DNA of 64,000 bases from CAJXMH01 sp040220135 (GTDB lineage Bacteria > Bacteroidota > Bacteroidia > Flavobacteriales_E > Vicingaceae), in assembly GCA_040220135.1 (NCBI GenBank), contig JAVJTT010000025.1, forward strand, positions 132,351-196,350. Reading direction: 5' to 3'. The notes under the pieces were generated by a model. It searched no databases and was not told the DNA's origin. It saw nothing but the letters and a program-made list of their open reading frames with translations. The translations under genes were made by a program, and so were the position numbers. Shown here one piece after another: positions 25,845 to 34,622 of the stretch (position 1 is the first letter of the stretch; each line of letters opens with the position of its first letter).

Positions 25845-27530
25845 ATGCAAAACATAGATATTTGGAAGTTTTTAGCAGGCTTGGGTATTTTTTTAATGGG
25901 TCTTTTTTTTATAGAAGAATCCCTGAAAAATATGGCAGGCGGATCCTTTAAACGTTTTCTAAGAAAGCATACCAACAACCGGATTAAAGCCATTTTAAGC
26001 GGGACGGTAGTTACAGCAATTTTGCAAAGCAGTTCTGTTGTTTCTTTAATTGTGTTGGCATTTGTAGGTGCTGGTGTTATGAACTTGAGCAATGCCTTAG
26101 GTGTAATTGTAGGCTCTAATTTAGGCACCACCTTTACCGGATGGATTGTAGCTACGCTCGGTTTTCAGTTAAATATTGAGAGCTTTTCCATGCCATTTAT
26201 TGCCATTGGTGGCTTGTCTTTATTGTTTTTGAAAGACAAAAAGAAGCTTGTAGAATTAGGTCGTTTTGTCATGGGCTTTGGGCTGCTCTTTCTTGGGCTC
26301 AACTTTATGAAAATAAGTGTAGAGCAGTTTGCTGATAATTTCAACTTAGATAGGTATGTTCAATATGGGCCTTACCTTCTCTTAATTGTAGGATTCGTTC
26401 TAACTGCCATTATTCAGTCAAGCTCTGCTGCCATGGTTATTACCTTGAGTGCTTTACATGGTGGGTTAATCAATTTAGAGGGAGCAGCAGGCATTGTAAT
26501 TGGCAGCGATTTGGGTACTACCATTACTGTGGTTTTGGGTAGTTTAAACGGAACTGCGGCTAAAAAAAGGGTAGCCCTAAGTCATGTTGGTTTTAACACC
26601 CTTACCGCGCTTATCGCCCTTATTTTTCTTTATCCGCTTTTGAATCTTATCAGCAATACGTTCTCTATACAAGATGAATTAATGGCATTGGTTGCCTTTC
26701 ACAGTATTTTTAATGTAATTGGAATAATTGTATGCTTCCCCTTTTTAGGACTTTTTGCACGCTTCTTAGAAAATCGTTTTCAATCGCAAAATAGCAGACC
26801 GAGCCTTTACATTAGCAAAGTATCTACTGAAGTTCCTGAAGCTGCTATTGCTGCATTAAAAAATGAACTACTACACCTAACTGAGCTTTTGTTTTTACTG
26901 CATCTAAAGGTACTTCAGTTGAAGACAGAGTTATTTAATTTTAAAAGGAATAGCAAAGAACAAGAAAGCTTATTGTATGATAAATCTTACGATTACCTAA
27001 AAATTTACGAAGCCATAAAGCTTTTAGAGAGCGAATTAGTCCCTTATTACCTCAAAATTCAAAATGAGAAATTAGAGGCGGAAGAATCTAATGCCCTAAA
27101 TCAATTAATTCGAGCAATCCGATACGCTATGGAATCTGCAAAGGGGATTAAAGATATAGCCCATAATATTGAAGGTTTTGAACGATCTGCAAATGACAAT
27201 AAAATTGCATTGTATGAATTATTAAAAGGTCGTTTGATTGAGTTTTACCTCAATCTATATCATATTCTAAATCAAGAAGTAGCTCTAACAGAATTTGAGT
27301 TTTTGGCAGATGCTGCCAAAGAGAATCAACAAATTTTTGATCATTTTTTGACGGAGGCTTACCAACAAATTAATCAGCAGAATTTAAGTGAAATGGAAAT
27401 TCCGACTATTTTAAATGTGAACCGAGAAATATACAACGCCAATTTAGCTCTAATATTTACCTTGAAAGATCTCTTGCTTTCGGCGGAGAGTGCTAATAGT
27501 TTTACTTTAATTCCTCATGGGAATGATTAG
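25845..27530 (+). CDS. Na+/phosphate symporter with PhoU-like C-terminal domain
   Basis: 561 residues. Two inverted Na_Pi_cotrans repeats carry the QSSS signatures: AILQSSSVVSLIVLAFVGAG (about 62-81) and AIIQSSSAAMVITLSALHGG (about 188-207). Eight or so membrane helices run to about residue 310. The rest (330-555) is a helical PhoU-like domain. Family role: sodium-driven phosphate uptake in the inner membrane. Divergent from the DUF302 operon across a shared control region with two operators. Confidence 0.92.
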   Translation: MQNIDIWKFLAGLGIFLMGLFFIEESLKNMAGGSFKRFLRKHTNNRIKAILSGTVVTAILQSSSVVSLIVLAFVGAGVMNLSNALGVIVGSNLGTTFTGWIVATLGFQLNIESFSMPFIAIGGLSLLFLKDKKKLVELGRFVMGFGLLFLGLNFMKISVEQFADNFNLDRYVQYGPYLLLIVGFVLTAIIQSSSAAMVITLSALHGGLINLEGAAGIVIGSDLGTTITVVLGSLNGTAAKKRVALSHVGFNTLTALIALIFLYPLLNLISNTFSIQDELMALVAFHSIFNVIGIIVCFPFLGLFARFLENRFQSQNSRPSLYISKVSTEVPEAAIAALKNELLHLTELLFLLHLKVLQLKTELFNFKRNSKEQESLLYDKSYDYLKIYEAIKLLESELVPYYLKIQNEKLEAEESNALNQLIRAIRYAMESAKGIKDIAHNIEGFERSANDNKIALYELLKGRLIEFYLNLYHILNQEVALTEFEFLADAAKENQQIFDHFLTEAYQQINQQNLSEMEIPTILNVNREIYNANLALIFTLKDLLLSAESANSFTLIPHGND

Positions 27531-27598
27531 ATTTTTTCATATTTGAACAATTTTGATTTATTTGTTATTTATTAACCATGACTTCTCTCACATTTTAA

Positions 27599-28420
27599 AT
27601 GAATAAAATCTTACTCTGCACCGATTGTTCGGAAAATGCTAAACAAGCAACCGATCAATGCCTATTTCTTTTTAAAGATCAACCCACAACTTATCTGTTG
27701 CTCTATACTTATTCTATAGAAGATAAGAACGTTAAAGATCTTGTTGCGTATAATGATGGTCTAAAAAAACATGTTAATCAATGTTTAGAGGCTGAAGTTG
27801 AACGTATCAAAAAGCTGCCTTATGCTCAAAATATTTCAATTGTCACCCGATCTGTATTTGGTAAAACGGAAAATGTGATTAAACGATTTATTGCAAAAAG
27901 TGAGGTAGACTTGATTGCTATTGGCAATCAAGGAAACAATTACTCTACCACTCGGTTATTCGGTTCTACGGCAGAAAGATTATTGTACGACATAGAACGC
28001 CCCAAGCTAATTGTTCCTAAACAACTGAGAACACCATCCTCTGCTAAGGAGGTCTTAGTAGTTCAAGAAAATGAACTACATAACATGGAATGGTGGTCAA
28101 CAGTTACGGCCATTTCTAAGCTCGACAATTTGAGTTTTAAATTGGTCGTACTTCCCAACGCAAAAGGAAATAAAGCCGAAATCTCTATTCCTTCTTCTAT
28201 TCATAAATACCTTACTTCTTTAACTGATTTTTCTACATCTACCACTTCTGAGCTAAAGGAGCAAATTCAGAAGGTCATTCAGGCAGAAAAGCCAAGCTTA
28301 TTACACCTGAACATTAAAGACCTGTATTTAGCAGAGCAACTGCTGAAAGAAAGTCAACCCATTAATTCTGTTTTCAATAAAGTTCCATTTTTTGTGCAGC
28401 CGTTTCGTAATATGCGATAA
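27599..28420 (+). CDS. Universal stress protein, degenerate second half
   Basis: 273 residues. The first UspA domain is clear: MNKILLCTDCSENAKQATDQ and a nucleotide loop LIAIGNQGNNYSTTRLFGST then AERLL. The second half (about 150-273) has UspA-like strand order but no recognisable ATP loop. It follows the Na/Pi symporter by 68 bases with the same orientation. Confidence 0.85.
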   Translation: MNKILLCTDCSENAKQATDQCLFLFKDQPTTYLLLYTYSIEDKNVKDLVAYNDGLKKHVNQCLEAEVERIKKLPYAQNISIVTRSVFGKTENVIKRFIAKSEVDLIAIGNQGNNYSTTRLFGSTAERLLYDIERPKLIVPKQLRTPSSAKEVLVVQENELHNMEWWSTVTAISKLDNLSFKLVVLPNAKGNKAEISIPSSIHKYLTSLTDFSTSTTSELKEQIQKVIQAEKPSLLHLNIKDLYLAEQLLKESQPINSVFNKVPFFVQPFRNMR

Positions 28421-28547
28421 TTAAATATGCAATCAGATTCACTTATTGCTTTATTAGGAATTGTAACAGTAGACACAGATTATTACAGAAAAGTTAGAAG
28501 AACTCTATCAGTCAATGCAAACCTACCTTATAAAGTCAGTTTATTAT

Positions 28548-28561
28548 CTGATAAAAATCAG
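28548..28561. promoter_or_regulatory. FixK/FNR-like operator upstream of the Hsp20 gene
   Basis: CTGATAAAAATCAG, perfect palindrome halves. Centre is 55 bp upstream of CAAATTTG (28606-28613). Confidence 0.75.
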
Positions 28562-28649
28562 ACTGCTAGTTGATTAGCATCATTTTCAAACCGATTCTTC
28601 AAGCTCAAATTTGTTATGTAAATATTTTTAATCATTTAAAACAAAAACC

Positions 28650-29090
28650 ATGAGCTTATTAGTAAAAAGAAACGGCAACAACTTTATTAGACCATTTCCA
28701 TCTGTATTTTCAGATTTTTTTGACGATGATAATCTCTTTGAAAGAAATTATCTAAAGCCTGCATTACCTGCTGTAAATGTAAAGGAGAACAAAAATAACT
28801 TTGAAATTGAGTTGGCTGCTCCAGGCATGAAAAAAGATGACTTTAAAGTAGATGTGGATAACGGAGTTTTGTCTATCTCTTCCGAGAAGGAAGAAAGCAG
28901 TGAAGAAACGGAAGAAAACTACACTCGAAAAGAGTTTAGTTACTCCTCCTTCAAAAGAGCATTTACCCTGCCTGATAACGTAGACAACGAAAACATTAAG
29001 GCAAAGTATAGCGATGGTGTTTTAGGCATAACCTTGAAAAAGAAAAAGGAAGCAGCAGTGCAAGCACCTAAAACCATCAGTATTCAGTAA
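28650..29090 (+). CDS. Small heat-shock protein Hsp20/alpha-crystallin
   Basis: 146 residues. Alpha-crystallin domain at about 40-140 (PAVNVKENKNNFEIELAAPG, FKVDVDNGVLSISSEKEE, YSSFKRAFTLPDNVD, AKYSDGVLGITLKKK). The C-terminus TISIQ supplies the I-x-I oligomer anchor. Cytosolic holdase for unfolding proteins. Own operator and terminator, so probably monocistronic. Confidence 0.95.
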   Translation: MSLLVKRNGNNFIRPFPSVFSDFFDDDNLFERNYLKPALPAVNVKENKNNFEIELAAPGMKKDDFKVDVDNGVLSISSEKEESSEETEENYTRKEFSYSSFKRAFTLPDNVDNENIKAKYSDGVLGITLKKKKEAAVQAPKTISIQ

Positions 29091-29122
29091 TACCTTTAAC
29101 CAATTGGATCTTCAAGAAGAAA

Positions 29123-29159
29123 GAAGCAATCTACTAAAAGTGAGATTGCTTCTTTTTTT
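29123..29159 (+). terminator. Rho-independent terminator after hsp20
   Basis: Stem GAAGCAATCT (29123-29132), 10-base loop, stem AGATTGCTTC (29143-29152) and seven T residues. Confidence 0.88.
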
Positions 29160-29219
29160 AAAGCCTATTCCTGATTAAATAATTCGGGTTTAAATAAATT
29201 ATATCTAAAATCAAGCAGC

Positions 29220-29519
29220 ATGTCAAAATTTAACGCTCTAATCAATAGTGAAACGCCTGTTTTGGTAGATTTCTTTGCAGAATGGTGTGGTCCATGCAAA
29301 ACCATGTCGCCCATTTTAAAACAAGCAGCAGGAATGCTCAAAAACAAGGTAAAAATTATTAAGGTGGACATTGACAAAAATCCCGCGGTTGCCCGAAAAT
29401 ATAATGTTCGAGGGGTACCCAATTTTATTCTATTTCATAAAGGCGAAATTAAATGGCAGCAATCAGGAGTTATGTCGGCGCAGCAAATGGTTAATCTCAT
29501 TCAGCAGAAAATAGCTTAA
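29220..29519 (+). CDS. Thioredoxin
   Basis: 99 residues with the complete thioredoxin core: VLVDFFAEWCGPCKTMSPIL (active site WCGPC), KVDIDKNPAVARKYNVRGVP with the cis-Pro, and LFHKGEIKWQQSG. Cytosolic, no signal. A disulphide reductase probably serving peroxiredoxin or stress chaperones in this island. Confidence 0.95.
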   Translation: MSKFNALINSETPVLVDFFAEWCGPCKTMSPILKQAAGMLKNKVKIIKVDIDKNPAVARKYNVRGVPNFILFHKGEIKWQQSGVMSAQQMVNLIQQKIA

Positions 29520-29533
29520 TCTATTCTCTCTAC

Positions 29534-29547
29534 CTGACAATTATCAG
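29534..29547. promoter_or_regulatory. FixK/FNR-like operator upstream of the CbpA operon
   Basis: CTGACAATTATCAG. Centre is 55 bp upstream of CAACTTTG (29592-29599); the start codon is 82 bases downstream. Confidence 0.72.
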
Positions 29548-29629
29548 TCTTTCAACTGATGGTTTTCATTTTTTCTCCCTTGATTCCGTAGCAACTTTGA
29601 AAGGTAATTAAACTCTAAAAATAAGTAAG

Positions 29630-30085
29630 ATGGAATTTCGATTAAGACCCACCAACAATTTTGTAAATGAAGCCGATTGGCAAGAATTGCACACCTTATC
29701 TCTTCATTGGAAATCTGACATGGCTTTTTACTCCGATGAACTTCGTTTTCTGAGAAAACTGATTGACAAATACTTTGTGTGGTTAATGAAAGCGGAGAGC
29801 ATTAAGGCAACTCAAGATTTACTGAATCGCCTTACAAAAACGCAGTCTAGGGCCGAGGATATTGTTTCCACTATTGACAAACATGTAAAGCACATTGCAA
29901 AAGAAATAAAGTACCCTTTGGTACATAACGATAAAGCCTTCAGAGATGAACACGCTGAATTGGAAGAGCTAATTGCTGCCTTTGTTAAGGATTTTAGAGT
30001 GCTGAAGAAAAAAGTGTTTGATTTGACTGAAGACGTTTTAGTGGAAGAAAAAATCAAGCATTTAGCTGCTCGTTATGAAGATTGA
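29630..30085 (+). CDS. Helical protein of unknown function
   Basis: 151 residues, mostly helix, no signal or membrane segment. Contains LHTLSLHWKSDMAFYSDELR and a His-containing middle (DKHVKHIAKEIKYPLVHNDK). The helical-bundle look with scattered His and acidic residues hints at a metal or hemerythrin-like fold, but no diagnostic motif is present. First of four closely spaced genes leading to the J-protein; overlaps the next gene by 11 bases. Confidence 0.65.
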   Translation: MEFRLRPTNNFVNEADWQELHTLSLHWKSDMAFYSDELRFLRKLIDKYFVWLMKAESIKATQDLLNRLTKTQSRAEDIVSTIDKHVKHIAKEIKYPLVHNDKAFRDEHAELEELIAAFVKDFRVLKKKVFDLTEDVLVEEKIKHLAARYED

Positions 30086-30278
30086 AAATTTAGAAACGGC
30101 TAATTCTTATCGTATTTACTTTCATAGACTTTACAATGACCGATATGAAAAGTCGATTCAAAAGGTTGAAAGAAATAAAGACCATTTAGCCGTGTTTCTT
30201 GAAAACCAAGAGGAAAGAATCCTTTTTAGAAAAGAGCAAATTAACGGTTGGGGTGATTTTTCAAACTTATTGAAGTAA
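30075..30278 (+). CDS. Hypothetical 67-residue protein
   Basis: Begins KIENLETANSYRIYFHRLYN and ends INGWGDFSNLLK. Basic with no membrane segment. Its overlap with the upstream gene and its 5-base distance to the J-protein gene support expression. No family recognised. Confidence 0.6.
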   Translation: MKIENLETANSYRIYFHRLYNDRYEKSIQKVERNKDHLAVFLENQEERILFRKEQINGWGDFSNLLK

Positions 30279-30283
30279 GTAGA

Positions 30284-31189
30284 ATGGAATACAAAGATTA
30301 TTATAAAACATTAGGAGTACCAAAAACCGCAACTGCAGCTGAAATAAAAAAGGCATTTCGAAAGTTGGCAGTAAAATACCACCCAGACAAAAACCAAGGA
30401 GACAAAGCAGCTGAAGAAAAATTTAAGGAAGCCAACGAAGCGAATGAAATTTTAAGCGATCCTGAAAAGCGGAAACAATACGACGAATTAGGAGCTAATT
30501 GGAAGAACCGTCAACAATCAGCTAATTCAGCTCAATCTCAGCAAGGATACGGTTATCAGGGAGACCCTTCTCAGTTTTATGGAAGTGAAGGGGATTTTTC
30601 AGACTTTTTTGAACACATTTTCAATCAAAGCAGACAAGGTGGAGGAAGACGGACTGCCTATAAAGGGCAGGACTTACAAGGAGAAATGGTCTTAACCTTT
30701 GAGGAAGCTTATTTCGGAACCTCAAGGATTATTCAATTGGATAATCAAAAAATTAGAATTAAAACCAAAGCGGGTAGCAAGGATCAACAAGTTTTAAAAA
30801 TTCCGGGTAAAGGTTTAGCGGGAATGAATAAGGGTACAAAAGGAGACTTGTATGTAAAGCTAACCGTATTGCCCGATCATCGTTATCAACGAAAAGGAGA
30901 TGATTTAGTAATGCCATTGAACGTTGATTTATACACCGCTATTCTTGGTGGTAAGCTTACCGTTGCTACCATGAAAGGAAATATTAAGCTAACTATTCCC
31001 GCAGGTACACAGCCTGATAATCTACTTCGTGTAAAGGGAAAAGGAATGCCCGTTTACAATAAAAAGGGGAACTATGGAGACTTATTGGTAAAAGTAAAGG
31101 TGCAAATACCAAAGCAATTATCTGTTGAAGAAAAAGAGCTTTTAAAGAAGCTACAACAATTAAAAACAAAAGAAACAACAACCGCTTAA
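30284..31189 (+). CDS. cbpA: CbpA-type J-domain co-chaperone
   Basis: 301 residues. J domain (1-70) with YKTLGVPKTATAAEIKKAFR and the HPD motif in KYHPDKNQG. A Gly/Gln/Ser-rich linker (75-125) follows, then two C-terminal substrate-binding domains (about 125-290; GQDLQGEMVLTFEEAYFGT, IPGKGLAGMNKGTKGDLYV, VKGKGMPVYNKKGNYGDLLV). No zinc finger, which separates CbpA from DnaJ. It stimulates DnaK ATPase and can bind DNA in other bacteria. Confidence 0.93.
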   Translation: MEYKDYYKTLGVPKTATAAEIKKAFRKLAVKYHPDKNQGDKAAEEKFKEANEANEILSDPEKRKQYDELGANWKNRQQSANSAQSQQGYGYQGDPSQFYGSEGDFSDFFEHIFNQSRQGGGRRTAYKGQDLQGEMVLTFEEAYFGTSRIIQLDNQKIRIKTKAGSKDQQVLKIPGKGLAGMNKGTKGDLYVKLTVLPDHRYQRKGDDLVMPLNVDLYTAILGGKLTVATMKGNIKLTIPAGTQPDNLLRVKGKGMPVYNKKGNYGDLLVKVKVQIPKQLSVEEKELLKKLQQLKTKETTTA

Positions 31190-31199
31190 ATCTAATACG

Positions 31200-31565
31200 A
31201 TGACAACTACTTTGGTAACATTTTGGGAATTAGAAGAAAGTCAGTTTTTAGCACGACTTCGCAAAGTCATTGAAGAATCGCAACTATTGTATACTGCCTC
31301 TCAATTAAAACAGCTTTTAGAAATTGAAAATGACGATGAAGTAAATTGGGCAATTCAGAAAGCAATCCAAGTTTTACAAAGGTTAAAGATGGATAGTAGG
31401 CTACATTTTAAACAGGTCTATTGTGCACAAGATGAAGTCATTCGTATTGATTGGCGACTCTCTTCTTTTGCCTACTTATTGGTAATACTGAATTGTGATT
31501 CAGAGCATCCCATAGTTGCTAAAACTCAAGTGGAATTAATTCGCACTAAAATTGAGTTATATTAA
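31200..31565 (+). CDS. Hypothetical protein following cbpA
   Basis: 121 residues, helical and acidic in the middle (YTASQLKQLLEIENDDEVNW). It sits where the CbpA modulator gene cbpM is found in other bacteria, 10 bases after cbpA, but I see no convincing CbpM sequence features. Could be a functional analogue; unproven. Confidence 0.55.
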   Translation: MTTTLVTFWELEESQFLARLRKVIEESQLLYTASQLKQLLEIENDDEVNWAIQKAIQVLQRLKMDSRLHFKQVYCAQDEVIRIDWRLSSFAYLLVILNCDSEHPIVAKTQVELIRTKIELY

Positions 31566-31572
31566 ATATAAA

Positions 31573-31741
31573 ATGATCAGTTTTCTACCTGACCAAAGTC
31601 ATTCTATTTCAATAGGTCGCTTTCTAACTTTGATTGAAACAAATGTTAAGGATATGAATAAAAATTACTTCTCAACAAGCAAAAGAAATTGAAAAAGAGC
31701 GCAGAAGGCAAAATGAACTCTTTATTAATAATATAAAATAA
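31573..31741 (+). pseudogene. Duplicated promoter followed by a gene remnant
   Basis: 31573-31640 is nearly identical to the promoter region at 32883-32948, including the operator CTGACCAAAGTCAT (31589-31602) and a perfect -7 box TAACTTTG (31625-31632). The remnant then encodes EIEKERRRQNELFINNIK and a stop, matching the end (EQMKERRRQLNLFINNI) of the gene at 33241-33636. The middle of the copied unit is missing. Confidence 0.75.
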
Positions 31742-31775
31742 ATGATAATCAAATAAATACTAAAAATTGAAAACT

Positions 31776-32549
31776 ATGGGTCGAGTAGATAATAAAGTAG
31801 CCATTGTCACAGGAGGTGCTTCTGGCCTAGGAAAATCAAGTGCTTTTTTAATGGCACGTGAAGGCGCTAAAATTATAATAACAGATTTGGATGAAGAAAA
31901 CGGGGCCAAAGTAGTGCAATTGATCAAAGATGATGGTGGCGAAGCGATATTCATTAAACATGATGTATCCAAAGAGGATCAATGGAAAAAAGTAATCGCA
32001 ACTACGCTCAAAAAATTTGGAAAACTTCATATTGTAGCTAATGCTGCTGGTATTGGTGTTGGTGGAACAGTAGAGGAAGTTACACTTGCAGATTGGAAAA
32101 AGCTTTTAAATATCAATCTGGATGGGAGTTTTCTTGGAACTCAATATGGAATTAAAGCTATGAAAGAGACAGGAGAGGGAGGATCAATTATTAATTTTTC
32201 TTCCATCGAAGGTCTAGTTGGCGATGCTAATTTACCTGCATATAACGCAAGCAAGGGTGGAGTAACTATATTTACCAAGTCCGCTGCACTTCATTGTGCA
32301 AAACAGGGGTATGGAATCCGTGTTAATTCCATTCACCCTGCCTATATATGGACACCAATGGTAGAGAACTTTCTTAAAGCTCAAGGTGATGTAAAAAAAG
32401 GAAAAAAAATGCTAGAAAGCTTGCATCCTATTGGACATTTAGGAGAACCTGATGACATCGGTTATGGAGTTTTATATCTAGCTTCAGATGAAGCTAAATT
32501 TATTACTGGTTCCGAATTGGTAATTGATGGAGGTTATACTGCACAATAA
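31776..32549 (+). CDS. Short-chain dehydrogenase/reductase
   Basis: 257 residues from ATG 31776 (a TTG nine bases earlier is in frame). NAD(P)-binding TGGASGLGKSS near the N-terminus, NAAGIGVGG, catalytic Ser in NFSSIEG and YNASK with the active-site Tyr and Lys, then IHPAYIWTPM. Asp in TDLDEENG after the second strand suggests NAD preference. Substrate unknown; the closest types are oxoacyl or hydroxysteroid dehydrogenases. It lies behind the remnant promoter copy. Confidence 0.9.
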   Translation: MGRVDNKVAIVTGGASGLGKSSAFLMAREGAKIIITDLDEENGAKVVQLIKDDGGEAIFIKHDVSKEDQWKKVIATTLKKFGKLHIVANAAGIGVGGTVEEVTLADWKKLLNINLDGSFLGTQYGIKAMKETGEGGSIINFSSIEGLVGDANLPAYNASKGGVTIFTKSAALHCAKQGYGIRVNSIHPAYIWTPMVENFLKAQGDVKKGKKMLESLHPIGHLGEPDDIGYGVLYLASDEAKFITGSELVIDGGYTAQ

Positions 32550-32960
32550 AAACAGTATAAATTTTTTGAATGAAGTTACTAGAATAAGTCGTAAAATACT
32601 GCGGAAAAGTAATTGAATATCAGCTGCTTTTGCACTTAGAAACACATGTTATTTTACAGAATATTCCAAAATAGTAGTAATGAGGAATTAAGGGTAAAAA
32701 TCTAATTATACAAATTAAGTTTTTATTGCAGCATTCAATTAAAAATATTTTAAAAAAAACTGTCGCATTGGTATATGCCGAGCGATTATAAAACAATCAA
32801 ACAAAAAACGAAGTATGCGACATTTTAAGAGGAAAGCTGTATTATTAATAAGTCTTGATCTAATTTGAATTGATCTAAAAAAGATCAGTTTTCTGTCTGA
32901 CCAAATTCATTCTATTTCATTAAGTCGCTTTCTAACTTTGATTGCAAAAATGGCAAGGCT
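32550..32960. other. Intergenic region with a short inverted repeat and a regulated promoter
   Basis: No gene seen. TGTCGCAT (32761-32768) and ATGCGACA (32815-32822) form an 8-bp inverted repeat around a 46-base centre, perhaps the ends of a decayed small element. The rightmost 80 bases carry the operator and -7 box of the next operon. Confidence 0.5.
32897..32910. promoter_or_regulatory. FixK/FNR-like operator in class II position
   Basis: CTGACCAAATTCAT, with a good left half and a weaker right half. Centre is 33 bp upstream of a perfect -7 box TAACTTTG (32933-32940). Confidence 0.65.
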
Positions 32961-33257
32961 ATGAAAAAAATCACCAAAAAAAAAGCAACAGAGAATGGCA
33001 GTCTATTAGGCATTAATTGGCAAGAAGTAAACCTTAATGAATTTTCAGATGGCATTAATGTTGAATTTGAACATGGCAGTAGGTATCCTGAAACCAATGT
33101 AACCAATGACGATTTAAAGCTTACAGGAAAAATAGCTTGGGCTCACTTAAAAGAATTTCCCGACTACTATACTCGCTTAGAAAAAATGGAAAAAGAAGCA
33201 GAAGCATATTGGCTTGGAAAAAGTCAAATTCAATCTAAAGATGGAAACCATTTATAA
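32961..33257 (+). CDS. DUF5661-like protein
   Basis: 98 residues. Conserved stretch LLGINWQEVNLNEFSDGINV, FEHGSRYPETNVTNDDLKLT, GKIAWAHLKEFPDYYTRLEK matches the DUF5661 pattern (E-H-G, T-NVT-D, G-KIA-AHL-E-PDYY). Small soluble protein, function unknown. First gene of a five-gene run controlled by the adjacent operator. Confidence 0.75.
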   Translation: MKKITKKKATENGSLLGINWQEVNLNEFSDGINVEFEHGSRYPETNVTNDDLKLTGKIAWAHLKEFPDYYTRLEKMEKEAEAYWLGKSQIQSKDGNHL

Positions 33258-33636
33258 AAAGCAATCCATGACTGAAAAAACAGAACTCATGAAAAAGATG
33301 AAGGCCGATACTACTTTGTGGATCTGTGATGTAGATTATTGGAATGATGAAGTAGATGACTGTCAGTTGCTGTTGGAAAAGAACTTAGCTCAAATAGACG
33401 AATTAGAAGAACGAAAGCGGTTAGAGCAGTTTCAGAATCAAATTATTTACTACAGGGATGAATTATTGCCCGAACTTAAACACGATTTAGTTCAGCATCA
33501 GAAAGTATTGGAAAGTAATACTCCATTAGAAAAGTTAGTAAAATCTAATGAAGAACTAAATATGCGGCAAATGGCTATTCATGAGCAGATGAAAGAAAGA
33601 AGAAGACAATTGAATCTATTTATTAATAATATATAA
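33241..33636 (+). CDS. Coiled-coil protein of unknown function
   Basis: 131 residues from Met at 33241, overlapping the DUF5661 gene by 17 bases. Highly charged helix: LMKKMKADTTLWICDVDYWN, QIDELEERKRLEQFQNQIIY, EQMKERRRQLNLFINNI. A copy of its last codons survives at 31680-31741. No named family recognised. Confidence 0.65.
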   Translation: METIYKKQSMTEKTELMKKMKADTTLWICDVDYWNDEVDDCQLLLEKNLAQIDELEERKRLEQFQNQIIYYRDELLPELKHDLVQHQKVLESNTPLEKLVKSNEELNMRQMAIHEQMKERRRQLNLFINNI

Positions 33637-33647
33637 CACTAGAAATC

Positions 33648-33845
33648 ATGAAAAAAAATGTAGGAGGGTACGATATATTTATACGTTATTTTTTAGCTGC
33701 CATGGCATTTGGAATTGGTTACCATTATGGCTCTTGGTGGGGCTTGGTAGGTATTGTGCCACTACTGACAGCTTATTTTAATTTTTGTCCGTTATATCGA
33801 ATATTTGGATGGTCTACGTGCAAAAGGAGAATTAAGGAAGAATAA
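33648..33845 (+). CDS. DUF2892 small membrane protein
   Basis: 65 residues: MKKNVGGYDIFIRYFLAAMA, then GIVPLLTAYFNFCPLYRIFG with the typical CPLY motif. Two membrane helices. Same family as the membrane part of YgaP-type rhodanese proteins. Function as a stand-alone protein unknown. Confidence 0.9.
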   Translation: MKKNVGGYDIFIRYFLAAMAFGIGYHYGSWWGLVGIVPLLTAYFNFCPLYRIFGWSTCKRRIKEE

Positions 33846-33848
33846 AAG

Positions 33849-34622
33849 ATGGAAAAATATAAATTGGGCTTAACACTATCCGGTGGAGGAATGAGTTGTG
33901 CTGCCCAAATTGGAGTGCTCAAAGTATTTGAGGAAGAAGGTATTTCTCCCTCTATCATTTCAGGAGCAAGTGGAGGAGCCATTGTTGGTGCTTTATTGGC
34001 GAAAGGAATTCCCTGCGAAGAAATCTTGAAGATATTTAAAAAGGTAGACTTGTTTTCTTTTACCCATTTTATCCATAAAAAACCGGGCTTATTTGATATT
34101 GAAAGTTATCAAATTTTAGAGCAATACTTTCCTGAGGACTCCTTTGAATCATTGAAAATCCCGCTGATTATTAATGCTACGCACCTTCAAAAAGGAACAA
34201 CCGTTTATTTCTTCGAAGGAAAACTCATCAAGAAGATTTTTGCATCATCCGCTTTTCCCGCACTCTTTGCTCCGGTAAACATCAATAATAAACTGTTTGC
34301 CGATGGTGGAATTTTAGAGAATCTACCTACTTCTGCGATCAGAAAGAAGTGTCAGAAACTAATTGCCATTAACGTAAATGCTGTACCTGAAATTTCCGCT
34401 CCTTTTATAGATACTACCATGGAAGTTTTTAGCAGAGCCATACGGTTAACACTGAACCATCAAAAAACCTTCAAGCAGGAAGATTGTGATGTACTGATTA
34501 CTCCAAATGCCGTTGCTGAGCATCCTCTTTTCTCTAAAAACTCAGTAGATAAATTGTTTGAAATTGGTTATAAAGAAGGGAAGAAGCAAATCAACCAACT
34601 CAAAAAACTTTTATCTCCATGA
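33849..34622 (+). CDS. Patatin-like phospholipase
   Basis: 257 residues, RssA-like. Oxyanion loop GLTLSGGGMSCAAQIG (6-21), nucleophile GASGG with Ser about residue 41, and the catalytic Asp in FADGG. Cytosolic lipid acyl hydrolase. It starts 3 bases after the DUF2892 gene and overlaps the flavodoxin gene by 4 bases. Confidence 0.92.
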   Translation: MEKYKLGLTLSGGGMSCAAQIGVLKVFEEEGISPSIISGASGGAIVGALLAKGIPCEEILKIFKKVDLFSFTHFIHKKPGLFDIESYQILEQYFPEDSFESLKIPLIINATHLQKGTTVYFFEGKLIKKIFASSAFPALFAPVNINNKLFADGGILENLPTSAIRKKCQKLIAINVNAVPEISAPFIDTTMEVFSRAIRLTLNHQKTFKQEDCDVLITPNAVAEHPLFSKNSVDKLFEIGYKEGKKQINQLKKLLSP

